From the NCBI GenBank assembly GCA_026387455.1, contig JAPLLR010000035.1:1-34176 (forward strand): a DNA stretch of 34,176 nucleotides, given 5' to 3'. Below the pieces are notes generated by a model. The model saw nothing but the letters and a program-made list of their open reading frames with translations. It had not been told where the DNA came from and searched no databases. The translations under genes were made by a program, and so were the position numbers. Below, piece after piece: positions 5,699 through 12,465 of this stretch (the stretch's first letter is position 1; the number at the start of each line of letters is the position of its first letter). Source of the stretch: Candidatus Omnitrophota bacterium (lineage in GTDB: Bacteria; Omnitrophota; Gorgyraeia; Gygaellales; Profunditerraquicolaceae).

Positions 5699-7035
5699 GC
5701 TTTTAAAACTTGATAATTCTTCCATACAAAGAAAGAAGATTCCATATGACCATGAAGAATCAACTTCCTGCGATGAGCTAATGACGGAAGCCCTCTCTCT
5801 CTTAACTTTTTAAAACTAATTTTCCTAAAACTTCCTTTTTTGTGTCCGTTATCCAGGACCACCGAGAGCGTTTCCTCAGCCAGCCAACGATCGATCAATC
5901 TGATCTGCGCCTCATCGCTGACATGCCTTAAATAATAATCAATAATGGCAATATTCCTGATTCCATTATCTAGAACCCTGTTGATTATCTCTATGGCCGC
6001 ATCGATCCTCTTATCGATATCTTTTGCCTTCCTGACTTTACCGATCTTACGCCTAAGCGCATATCGAAAAATATTGCGGATCTTTCTTGCCTTATCCCGG
6101 GACAACCCTGTCAACCCATCAGCTTTAAACTCCAATCCCAAGTGCTTAAATTTAGTTACCGATTTAAAATATTCATCGGCTGTATTTTCCTGCGAAAATA
6201 CAAAGTTAAATCTCTGAGCCTCTTTGTCATTAAGCCGAAGCGCGCTAATAAATGATTCGAATCTCTCCAGGGCCAAAAGGCTTATTTCTCTATCGCTTGA
6301 AAAAAAGATAAAATCATCCGAATATCTAAAATAGGAAAGGCCGGGGATCCGGTCAAGACAACGGTCCAGCTCAGTTAAATAAGTATTTGCGAAAACGCAA
6401 GCGATCGCCGTCCCAAAAGGGATCCCTTTTTGCGCGACAGTCAAATTATCCTGCTTATAATAACTAAACGATATCCTCTGCTTCATGAGGCTAAAAAGAT
6501 AATCGTTTTCAACAACGAGAGCGGACAATTTCCTGCTTAGTATATCATGGTCGACCGAATTAAAATAATTAGAAATATCCCTTTTAATTATGTAAACCGG
6601 CTTCTGTTTTATTTTAAGGCATAATTCTATTCTTCTCTGGCAGGTATCGATACCCGGCCCCTTCAGGCGGTAGGCATAGGAGTTTCTTGAAAACCATTTA
6701 TCAAGTGCCTGGTTAAGGATCCTATAAAGCAGCAGATCGACCAGACGCTCCTCCCAAGGATAGACGTAAACCGTCCGGTGTTTACCGTTAAAATTAAAGT
6801 CTATGGAAATTCCCGGTCGGAAACTAAAGATGCGCTTCTGAAGTTTTTCATGTATTTCATTCAGCTTACTAAGCCCGTGGCGGGCAAAATCATAGAAATT
6901 TCTTTTATCAAATGATTCACCCAGGGCCTTACGCCAATTGAATACAGGCGTGGTATAAAGCCTTACCGCAGCCTTGTAAAGCTGGGCTTCATCATAGACT
7001 TCGGACCACTTTATTTTATTAGTTAATTCTTCCAT
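5575..7035 (-). CDS. Reverse transcriptase (RNA-directed DNA polymerase), unassigned lineage
   Basis: This 486-residue protein carries the core RT motifs in order: a fingers region with KHRTVYVYPWEERLVDLLLY (about 85-104), motif A KRDISNYFNSVDH with Asp153, motif B GIPFGTAIACVFANTYL (204-220), motif C FRYSDDFIFFSS with the catalytic Asp240-Asp241, then FKHLGLEF (about 297-303). A helical thumb-like part follows, with RDKARKIRNIFR. The SQ motif of DGR enzymes and the retron NAxxH and VTG motifs are not seen, nor are a maturase X domain or an endonuclease, so I leave its class open (possibly an uncharacterised or defence-type group). It starts by overlapping the glycoside hydrolase stop by 13 bases. 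Its last 40 or so residues (from HKGTA) are encoded inside a 16-bp inverted repeat structure. Polymerase identity is firm; role is not. Confidence 0.9.
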   Translation of the reverse strand: MEELTNKIKWSEVYDEAQLYKAAVRLYTTPVFNWRKALGESFDKRNFYDFARHGLSKLNEIHEKLQKRIFSFRPGISIDFNFNGKHRTVYVYPWEERLVDLLLYRILNQALDKWFSRNSYAYRLKGPGIDTCQRRIELCLKIKQKPVYIIKRDISNYFNSVDHDILSRKLSALVVENDYLFSLMKQRISFSYYKQDNLTVAQKGIPFGTAIACVFANTYLTELDRCLDRIPGLSYFRYSDDFIFFSSDREISLLALERFESFISALRLNDKEAQRFNFVFSQENTADEYFKSVTKFKHLGLEFKADGLTGLSRDKARKIRNIFRYALRRKIGKVRKAKDIDKRIDAAIEIINRVLDNGIRNIAIIDYYLRHVSDEAQIRLIDRWLAEETLSVVLDNGHKKGSFRKISFKKLRERGLPSLAHRRKLILHGHMESSFFVWKNYQVLKAHKGTAVRCPVSIDKGAFSPLPGAAVVNPREREVLSVDGRY

Positions 7036-8108
7036 TCATCAACACATTTCCTGTAAGTTTCAAACGACGGCTTCTTAGAAAAATCCCAGCGGATAAGGCC
7101 AAAATGATCCACGCCATTATCCCAATGCTTATCGCAATCGCGGAAAAATGCCCAAAAGACTTTTTCCACGTTCTTATCTTTAAGCAGCTCTGTGTAAACT
7201 TCAGTCACCCAACCTGCCTGCTCTTCTTCCGTCGGGTTATCGCCTAGCCACCACTTATCTTTCTTGATCCCAGCCCTTACTCCAGGACAGCCGATCTCCG
7301 TGACCCAGATCTTCTTTGCCCCATCTTGATTCCTGGACATGATCTTATAGGTCAGACTCAGCTGGTTTAAAGCTCCCTTGATGGCATTTGCATCTACGGG
7401 ATTGAAAAATATGTGGATATTCATAATATCAAAATAGTCCTTTGCTCCGTTATCATAAAGCTGATTGATACTGGATATCCCCTCAGCGAACCCGCCGTTA
7501 AGGATCTTACATTCAGGATCAGCTTTTTTAGCCGCGACATAAACATCTTTTAAAAGCGAGCAATATCCCTTCAGGCCATCTTGTGCAGACCAATACACCG
7601 CGGAATCCGGTTCATTCCATATTTCCCAGAACTTTATCTTATCCTTATACCGGTTGATCACCGCCACCGCATAATTGACGAAAAACTTATTTTCCTTCGG
7701 AGGACAATTCCATTTTCCGCAGGCCGTAGCCCAACCGGAATTATAATTAAAAAGCCCCAGCATATTAATGCCGTTTTCATAAACGATTTTCACTATCCTG
7801 TCATATTTTGCAAAATCAAACTGCCCCTCCTGCGGCTCGATATCCTGCCAGAGAAAATCCATCCTTACCCAACCTACTCCAGCTTCTTTCATTAAGCCCA
7901 CGGATTTCTTAATATCTTCTTCGCTGGCATATTTATAATTTGCCCACTGAAAATCCCAGTGCAGGAATTCCAGAACCCCAAAAGGACTCTGCAAGTTGGA
8001 CTCCTTTCCCTTTAAAAAACAGCCAAAACAAAAAACCAAACCCACAATCAAGCCTGACTTTATGAACTTACTAATGCGATTTCTGTTCGATGTTGATATA
8101 ATCGTCAA
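7023..8108 (-). CDS. Clan GH-A glycoside hydrolase (GH39-like), probable lipoprotein
   Basis: This 361-residue protein has a hydrophobic N-terminus (SGLIVGLVFCFGC) that looks like a lipoprotein or secretion signal with a non-standard lipobox, so it probably acts in the envelope or outside the cell. The rest is a TIM-barrel glycosidase of clan GH-A. WVRMDFLWQDIEPQEGQFDF is a typical strand-2 region, WEIWNEPD carries the acid/base Glu, and IWVTEIGCPG carries the nucleophile Glu. The pattern recalls GH39 xylosidases, but the substrate is not readable. The start is a TTG at 8108 with GAGGGG seven bases upstream, overlapping the M48 gene end; no ATG gives the signal peptide. Its stop overlaps the RT start, so the two are translated in series. 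Confidence 0.85.
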   Translation of the reverse strand: MTIISTSNRNRISKFIKSGLIVGLVFCFGCFLKGKESNLQSPFGVLEFLHWDFQWANYKYASEEDIKKSVGLMKEAGVGWVRMDFLWQDIEPQEGQFDFAKYDRIVKIVYENGINMLGLFNYNSGWATACGKWNCPPKENKFFVNYAVAVINRYKDKIKFWEIWNEPDSAVYWSAQDGLKGYCSLLKDVYVAAKKADPECKILNGGFAEGISSINQLYDNGAKDYFDIMNIHIFFNPVDANAIKGALNQLSLTYKIMSRNQDGAKKIWVTEIGCPGVRAGIKKDKWWLGDNPTEEEQAGWVTEVYTELLKDKNVEKVFWAFFRDCDKHWDNGVDHFGLIRWDFSKKPSFETYRKCVDEWKN

Positions 8109-9423
8109 ACCCTATCCCCTCTCCCAGCTCCTGCTTGATCACCCTGATTCTGTCCGGTACATAGGGGTGAGTTTTATAATAGGTCCTTGGCTGAAGCGGC
8201 TTATGCCGCTGGATCTCCTGCAGTTTATTCATAAACTTGATCATGCCGTGCGGATCGTATCCGGCCAGCTTCGAATAACGCGCGCCCAGCTGATCCGCCA
8301 ACAGTTCATCCTCGCGCGAATACCCAAGCAACAATTCGGTAAAAGCCGCATCTGCGGCAGCGCCCATTCCCCCTGTCGTCCCGGGCGCCTGAGACACCAG
8401 TAAGCGTAGCAGGGAGTATGCCTGATCAGCCTGCAACCTCTTAATGCTATGCCTGGCAACAATATGGCCCACCTCATGAGCTACAACCCCAGCTAACTCA
8501 TCGTCGCTTGAGACTTTATCCACCAACCCTTTAAAAATATAGACGTAGCCTCCGGGCAAAGATACGGCATTAACCTCATCCTCATCCAGCACATAGAAAT
8601 GGTAATCGATATCCTTCCTGTCGCAAACCACAGCGATCTTCTTCCCAATTTTCTCCACGCGTTCCTCGACCAAAGGATCATTCACCAGCTTATATTCCTG
8701 AGCTACCGCATCGGCAATAGACTTACCCATAGCTACTTCCCGGTCAGTAGAGTATATGTAACTTTCCTGCTCATTAGTGACGATATTGTATTCGGTGGAA
8801 CATCCGGACAAAACCGAGCAAAACATAAAACTTACAGTACAAAACATAAAGATTTTCACATCCAAATCTTTAAGCATTAAATATAGCCTTCTTAAAGGCA
8901 AACCCACCACATTGTAAAAACAACCCTCGATCCTGCGAATAAAAAAAGCTCCCTTACCCTGAATATCAAAACTGCCTGCTTTATCCAAAGGCGAAACCTG
9001 ACGAAAATAACTATCGATTTCGGCGTCAGTAAGCTTATCCATATAAATCTTAGTCTTCTCGCAAGCAGTCAGCGTCCTGGACTTATCCTTATCTATTACG
9101 GCAATACCCGTATAAAGCCACTGCGGCTTGCTGGTCAGGCGCTTAAGCATCTTTTTAGCGTCAAACAGATCTTTGGGCTTGCCGAAGATCCGGCCGTTCT
9201 GCACCACAATAGTATCCGCGGCAATAATAATGCCGTCTTTTACCCTACCTGCTACATCCAAAGCCTTATTAACCGCATTCGCTTTTACCAGCTCAGCGTA
9301 AGTCGACCTACCGCGGCTTTTTAATTCATTTACCTTACTAGGCAAAACTTTGAATTCTAAACCAAGGATATTCAGCAATTGTTTGCGCGCCTTAGAATCA
9401 GATGCTAAGTATATTTTTCTCAT
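8071..9423 (-). CDS. Maf-type nucleotide pyrophosphatase fused in frame to M48 lipoprotein metalloprotease
   Basis: From ATG 9423 the frame encodes 450 residues; a GTG at 9441 is an alternative start. The first 185 or so are a Maf/YhdE-type nucleoside triphosphate pyrophosphatase: KIYLASDSKARKQLL at the start, AADTIVV with the catalytic Asp, KPQWLYTGIAV and GSFDIQGKGAFFI. Directly after comes a lipoprotein signal (IFMFCTVSFMFCSVLSGC) and then a Zn peptidase of family M48, with VVAHEVGHIVARH and the third ligand Glu in SREDELLADQLGARY, similar to BepA/YfgC. No stop separates the two. An internal ATG at 8877, with AAGAAGG nine bases ahead, could start the M48 part separately, which would restore a normal N-terminal signal. 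Either a real fusion or two overlapping in-frame products. Confidence 0.88.
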   Translation of the reverse strand: MRKIYLASDSKARKQLLNILGLEFKVLPSKVNELKSRGRSTYAELVKANAVNKALDVAGRVKDGIIIAADTIVVQNGRIFGKPKDLFDAKKMLKRLTSKPQWLYTGIAVIDKDKSRTLTACEKTKIYMDKLTDAEIDSYFRQVSPLDKAGSFDIQGKGAFFIRRIEGCFYNVVGLPLRRLYLMLKDLDVKIFMFCTVSFMFCSVLSGCSTEYNIVTNEQESYIYSTDREVAMGKSIADAVAQEYKLVNDPLVEERVEKIGKKIAVVCDRKDIDYHFYVLDEDEVNAVSLPGGYVYIFKGLVDKVSSDDELAGVVAHEVGHIVARHSIKRLQADQAYSLLRLLVSQAPGTTGGMGAAADAAFTELLLGYSREDELLADQLGARYSKLAGYDPHGMIKFMNKLQEIQRHKPLQPRTYYKTHPYVPDRIRVIKQELGEGIGFDDYINIEQKSH

Positions 9424-9424
9424 A

Positions 9425-10669
9425 TTAACAAAGTGCCGCACTTTCTCCGGCGAGATATCCGGTAGAAAACGCTGCCTGCAGATTGAATCCGCCGGTATCG
9501 GCGTCGATATCGATCAGCTCGCCGCACAAATACAACCCCCTTACCTTACGCGACTCCATAGTGCGGGGGTCTATTTCTTTTAAAGAAACTCCCCCGCGAG
9601 TAACCATTGCCTCCTCCAGCGCAAGCGAGCCTGAGATATCTAAACGGAAACCTTTCAAAAGGATAACCATGATTTCGCGCTCCTGACGGGTTACCTGAGC
9701 TGCCTGCTTATCCGGATTTATTTTAGCAAGTCTTAAGAAACAATCAACCAACCTTAGGGGCAACAATTCTTTTAAAACATTGCGGATGCTCTTTCGAGAA
9801 GTGGCGGAAAACTCGCGCAAAAGCCTGGCATCTAGCTGCTGGCCGCTTAAAGCCGGCTTTAGATCTATTTCCACGCCCACAGACTTTTTCTCACCCAGCC
9901 AATCCACGATCTTACCACTCAAAGTCAGGACCAACGGCCCGGAAATACCAAATCCGGTAAACATCAACTCTCCGGTTTCAGAAACTATTTCTTTCTTTCC
10001 GTCGGTAAATGTCAAACGGATATTGCGCAGATTCAGACCTTCCAAATCTTTGACCCACTCCTGCGCTGTTTTAAGGGGAACCAGCCCAGGCCGCAAAGAT
10101 GTAACTTTGTGCCCCAAACCCTCAACTATTTTTAATCCTTCCCCGCTTGAGCCGGTGAAAGCGTAAGATACACCTCCGGTAGCCAGGATAACTTTATCCG
10201 CGGGAAGCAGCTTACCTCCCAAAAGCTCAACCCCTTTCACTGCCCCAGCCCCTAACGCTATTGCCCTTACCTGCGCCATATAAATTACATTTACCTTATT
10301 TCTCTCTAGCTCCTTTTTCAAAACCTCCAAGATGCTGGCTGAACAATCAGAAACAGGGAAAACCCGCTCTTGCCTTTCGACTTTTAGCCTCAACCCGCGC
10401 GACTCAAAAAAATCCATCAGCTCGCGGTTAAAAAACTTTTTAAAAGCATCGCGTAAAAAAGCGCCGTTATGAGAGAAACGTTTTAGGAATTGGTCAAGGT
10501 CACAGGCATTGGTAAGATTACAGCGGCCTTTGCCGCTTAAGAGGAGCTTATTTGCGAGAGTAGACTTCTTCTCGAGGAGAGTTACATCCTGATGCAGCGC
10601 GGCAGCCCGAATCGCCGCCATCATCCCGGCAGGACCGCCTCCAATGACAATTATTCTTAAAGCGCTCAC
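9425..10669 (-). CDS. BaiN/HI0933-family FAD-dependent oxidoreductase
   Basis: This is a 414-residue flavoprotein. The FAD-binding Rossmann motif is IVIGGGPAGMMAA (about 6-18), followed by GKGRCNLTN (about 47-55). A second family signature lies near the middle (VILATGGVSYAFTGSSGEG). The C-terminal FAD motif is LYLCGELIDIDADTGGFNLQAAFSTGYLAG. Members of this family (HI0933, YhiN, BaiN) are found in many bacteria, and most have no assigned substrate, so the true reaction is unknown. It shares one base with the pyrE stop and is followed two bases later by the Maf gene. Confidence 0.9.
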   Translation of the reverse strand: MSALRIIVIGGGPAGMMAAIRAAALHQDVTLLEKKSTLANKLLLSGKGRCNLTNACDLDQFLKRFSHNGAFLRDAFKKFFNRELMDFFESRGLRLKVERQERVFPVSDCSASILEVLKKELERNKVNVIYMAQVRAIALGAGAVKGVELLGGKLLPADKVILATGGVSYAFTGSSGEGLKIVEGLGHKVTSLRPGLVPLKTAQEWVKDLEGLNLRNIRLTFTDGKKEIVSETGELMFTGFGISGPLVLTLSGKIVDWLGEKKSVGVEIDLKPALSGQQLDARLLREFSATSRKSIRNVLKELLPLRLVDCFLRLAKINPDKQAAQVTRQEREIMVILLKGFRLDISGSLALEEAMVTRGGVSLKEIDPRTMESRKVRGLYLCGELIDIDADTGGFNLQAAFSTGYLAGESAALC

Positions 10670-11226
10670 TAAAGGCCGAAATCCTTAATGGAAAAAATCG
10701 ATTCTAACTTCAAACCGACTTTAGCCAAATTATCCGCGGCGCCTTCTTTTCTATCTACAATCACTATTGCGGTTTCCGCGATTACGCCTATCTTATCTAA
10801 AGCCTCTTTTGCTTCAATTAGCGCCTTACCGGTTGTGGCCACATCATCGACGAGGATCACCTTACTTCCCGCGGCAAGCGCCGGGCCTTCCACCTGCTTG
10901 GCCATCCCGTGCTCTTTGGCAGCCTTACGCACGATAAAAGTCTTAACCGGAATATCCCTCTGATAAGCAAGGCAGGCCACAGCACCCACGATCGGGTCAG
11001 CACCCAAAGTCGGTCCGCCGATGGCGTTGACGCCTTTACCCTTAGACATCTCAAGGATGATGTTACCCACCAAATACGCGCCTTCCGGTGTCATGGTAAT
11101 CACCCGGCCGTCCAGATAATAGTTGCTCTTTTTACCGCTTGAGAGAGTAAAATCCCCACGCCTGAGCGCTTCTTTCTCCAGTAACTTATGCAAGTCTTTT
11201 TTCAGATCATCAATAATAGATTCCAT
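10669..11226 (-). CDS. pyrE: Orotate phosphoribosyltransferase
   Basis: PyrE joins orotate to PRPP to give orotidine monophosphate in pyrimidine synthesis. The 185 residues match the family. Seen features are the N-terminal helix region with FTLSSGKKSNYYLDGR, the GGPTLGADPI loop, KEHGMAKQVEG and the PRPP-binding motif VILVDDVATTGKALIEA. It heads the minus-strand unit. A promoter (11300-11328) and leader-motif copy A lie ahead, so expression is likely set through this leader. Whether the leader senses a pyrimidine is not known, as the same motif also precedes unrelated genes. Confidence 0.95.
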   Translation of the reverse strand: MESIIDDLKKDLHKLLEKEALRRGDFTLSSGKKSNYYLDGRVITMTPEGAYLVGNIILEMSKGKGVNAIGGPTLGADPIVGAVACLAYQRDIPVKTFIVRKAAKEHGMAKQVEGPALAAGSKVILVDDVATTGKALIEAKEALDKIGVIAETAIVIVDRKEGAADNLAKVGLKLESIFSIKDFGL

Positions 11227-11235
11227 TTGCTTATG

Positions 11236-11287
11236 CCTCCTTCAGCAGAAAGCGGAACACTGGCTTTTCCTATAAAGCCAGGTGTAA
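11236..11287 (-). promoter_or_regulatory. Two-hairpin leader motif, copy A (pyrE leader)
   Basis: On the minus strand, stem 1 is CUGGCUUU-(AUAGGA)-AAAGCCAG (8 bp; 11260-11281), flanked by ACA and UGU that can pair around a bulged C. Stem 2 is UUCCGC-(UUUCU)-GCUGAA with one mismatch (11241-11257). GGAGG then follows directly, and ATG 11226 is nine bases further. The motif starts about 10 bases after the predicted transcription start. Confidence 0.75.
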
Positions 11288-11299
11288 ATTGATCTAATT

Positions 11300-11328
11300 A
11301 TCTTATTATGCCTAAGACGATTTGTCAA
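11300..11328 (-). promoter_or_regulatory. Promoter for pyrE
   Basis: On the minus strand TTGACA (rc of 11323-11328) is followed after 17 bases by TAAGAT (rc of 11300-11305). The predicted start near 11293 lies just ahead of the leader motif. Confidence 0.65.
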
Positions 11329-11382
11329 TGAAGAGTAGGCAGGACTGACGTAAATCTTGGTTTATAGCTACTTGCATGATTG

Positions 11383-11579
11383 TTTAGCGGGTCCTGCCTT
11401 GGCTTGTCCTGCGCGCGGCTTTTGCCGTGCTCGGATCAAGCCAAGTCACCCGGTAAACTTACCAGTTATTCCAAAGCCGCTAAGTGCATTTTATCAGCAA
11501 GCTTGTTGTTAGCGGCTGACTTGGACTGATTTCGAGCGGGGCGTCCGAGGAACCGAGCGGGCATGGATCACCCGCTAAA
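11383..11579. repeat. Intergenic element E1 with terminal inverted repeats
   Basis: This 197-bp element fills much of the 513-bp gap between the divergent pyrE and comF genes. Its ends are a perfect 10-bp inverted repeat, TTTAGCGGGT (11383-11392) and ACCCGCTAAA (11570-11579). Inside are a 9-bp stem CTTGGCTTG/CAAGCCAAG (11398-11406 with 11437-11445) enclosing a 7-bp hairpin with loop TTTT, and a further repeat unit at 11509. A 50-base segment at the right end resembles 25429-25478. No reading frame is convincing and no target-site duplication is seen. Confidence 0.55.
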
Positions 11580-11644
11580 TAGATACTAGGTGAGAGCGAG
11601 GTCCGCAGGCCGAGCGAAGTTTTGCCTCGCAGGGGCAAAACGAG

Positions 11645-11680
11645 CGCCCCCGCGAGAAACAGTACAAGGCAGACGCTAAC
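11645..11680 (-). repeat. TTAGCGGGT-type repeat unit, right of E1
   Basis: On the minus strand this reads GTTAGCGTCTGCCTTGTAC followed by TGTTTCTCGCGGGGGC. It matches the unit at 25276-25310 in the other element, where the corresponding text is GTTAGCGGGTCCTGACTTGG then ACTGTTTCTCGCGGG. The stretch 11580-11700 around it holds other GC-rich short repeats (GAGAGCGAGG, GGCCGAGCG) and no gene. Confidence 0.45.
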
Positions 11681-11703
11681 CCTAGCCCCTCAATGAATAA
11701 ATT

Positions 11704-11732
11704 TTGACAAAGGTATAAAAGGTTGTTAATAT
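11704..11732 (+). promoter_or_regulatory. Promoter for comF-lptF-lptG
   Basis: TTGACA (11704-11709), a 17-base spacer and TAATAT (11727-11732) form a good sigma-70-type promoter. The comF ATG lies only seven bases after the -10 box, so the predicted transcript would start at or very near the start codon and be leaderless. Confidence 0.7.
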
Positions 11733-11739
11733 AAAGGTT

Positions 11740-12465
11740 ATGATTGGTAGGCTGATACACGGTTTAAGGGCAATTGTGTATCCGAAGACCTGCCTTTCCT
11801 GCCGGAAAAAACTGGCAGAGAAGGCAGATGACGGGTTTCTTTGCAGCCAGTGCCGGGGAAAAATCAAAAAAAATCTTCCTCCCTTTTGCGTATCCTGCGG
11901 CAGGCAGCTGGACAAACGCTGGCTTGCCAAAAATATCTGCCCAGCCTGTCAGAAAAATAATTTAAGCTTTGACCGCGCCTATAGCCCATGCACCTATGAA
12001 GGCGTGATCAAAGAACTGATCCATAAGTTCAAATATAACGACAGAGAGCATCTGGGTGAGCCGCTAAGCAGGCTGATGTCGGAGTTTATTAGGGAATACA
12101 GTTTGCCCATAGATTACATCGACTGCATAATCCCCATCCCCCTACATAAAACAAGACTAAGGGAAAGGGAATTCAATCAGTCCGAAGTTTTAAGTAAATA
12201 TTTGGCGCAAGAGTTCAATAAAGAGCTAGTTAGCAACGCCATAGAGCGCTTCCGCCACACTAGAACTCAAACGGAGTTGGTTACACACCAACGCGCAAGT
12301 AACGTAAAAAACAGTTTCCGGGTAACTGATCCGCAAGCGATAAAAAATAAAAATATTTTGCTTATTGACGATGTCCTGACTACAGGAGCGACATCATCAG
12401 AAGCAGCGGCAGCATTAAAAAGCGCCGGAGCGAATATTGTCTTTGTTTTAACCATAGCGAATTAA
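11740..12465 (+). CDS. ComF-family phosphoribosyltransferase-like protein
   Basis: This 241-residue protein has the ComF layout: an N-terminal four-cysteine zinc region with CLSCRKKL and CSQC, a second pair CVSCGR and CPACQ, then a PRTase fold with the PRPP loop ILLIDDVLTTGATSSEAA near residue 205-225. ComF proteins take part in DNA uptake in competent bacteria and are widespread with unclear function elsewhere. The segment FNQSEVLSKYLAQEF is typical. It is first in a plus-strand unit with lptF, sharing a TAATG overlap. A promoter is only seven bases ahead. Confidence 0.9.
   Translation: MIGRLIHGLRAIVYPKTCLSCRKKLAEKADDGFLCSQCRGKIKKNLPPFCVSCGRQLDKRWLAKNICPACQKNNLSFDRAYSPCTYEGVIKELIHKFKYNDREHLGEPLSRLMSEFIREYSLPIDYIDCIIPIPLHKTRLREREFNQSEVLSKYLAQEFNKELVSNAIERFRHTRTQTELVTHQRASNVKNSFRVTDPQAIKNKNILLIDDVLTTGATSSEAAAALKSAGANIVFVLTIAN

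Noticed and set aside
5575-7035. Diversity-generating retroelement
   Set aside because: The RT motif B reads GIPFGTAIA, not the DGR-type SQ motif, and I found no template/variable repeat pair with adenine-specific differences near the gene.
5527-7035. Canonical retron
   Set aside because: The typical retron motifs (NAxxH, VTG) are missing from the RT, and the structured element lies downstream and overlaps the RT gene, while retron ncRNA normally lies upstream. I keep it only as retron-like in layout.
11383-11700. CRISPR array
   Set aside because: The repeats are in both orientations, unevenly spaced and imperfect, with no regular spacers and no cas genes.
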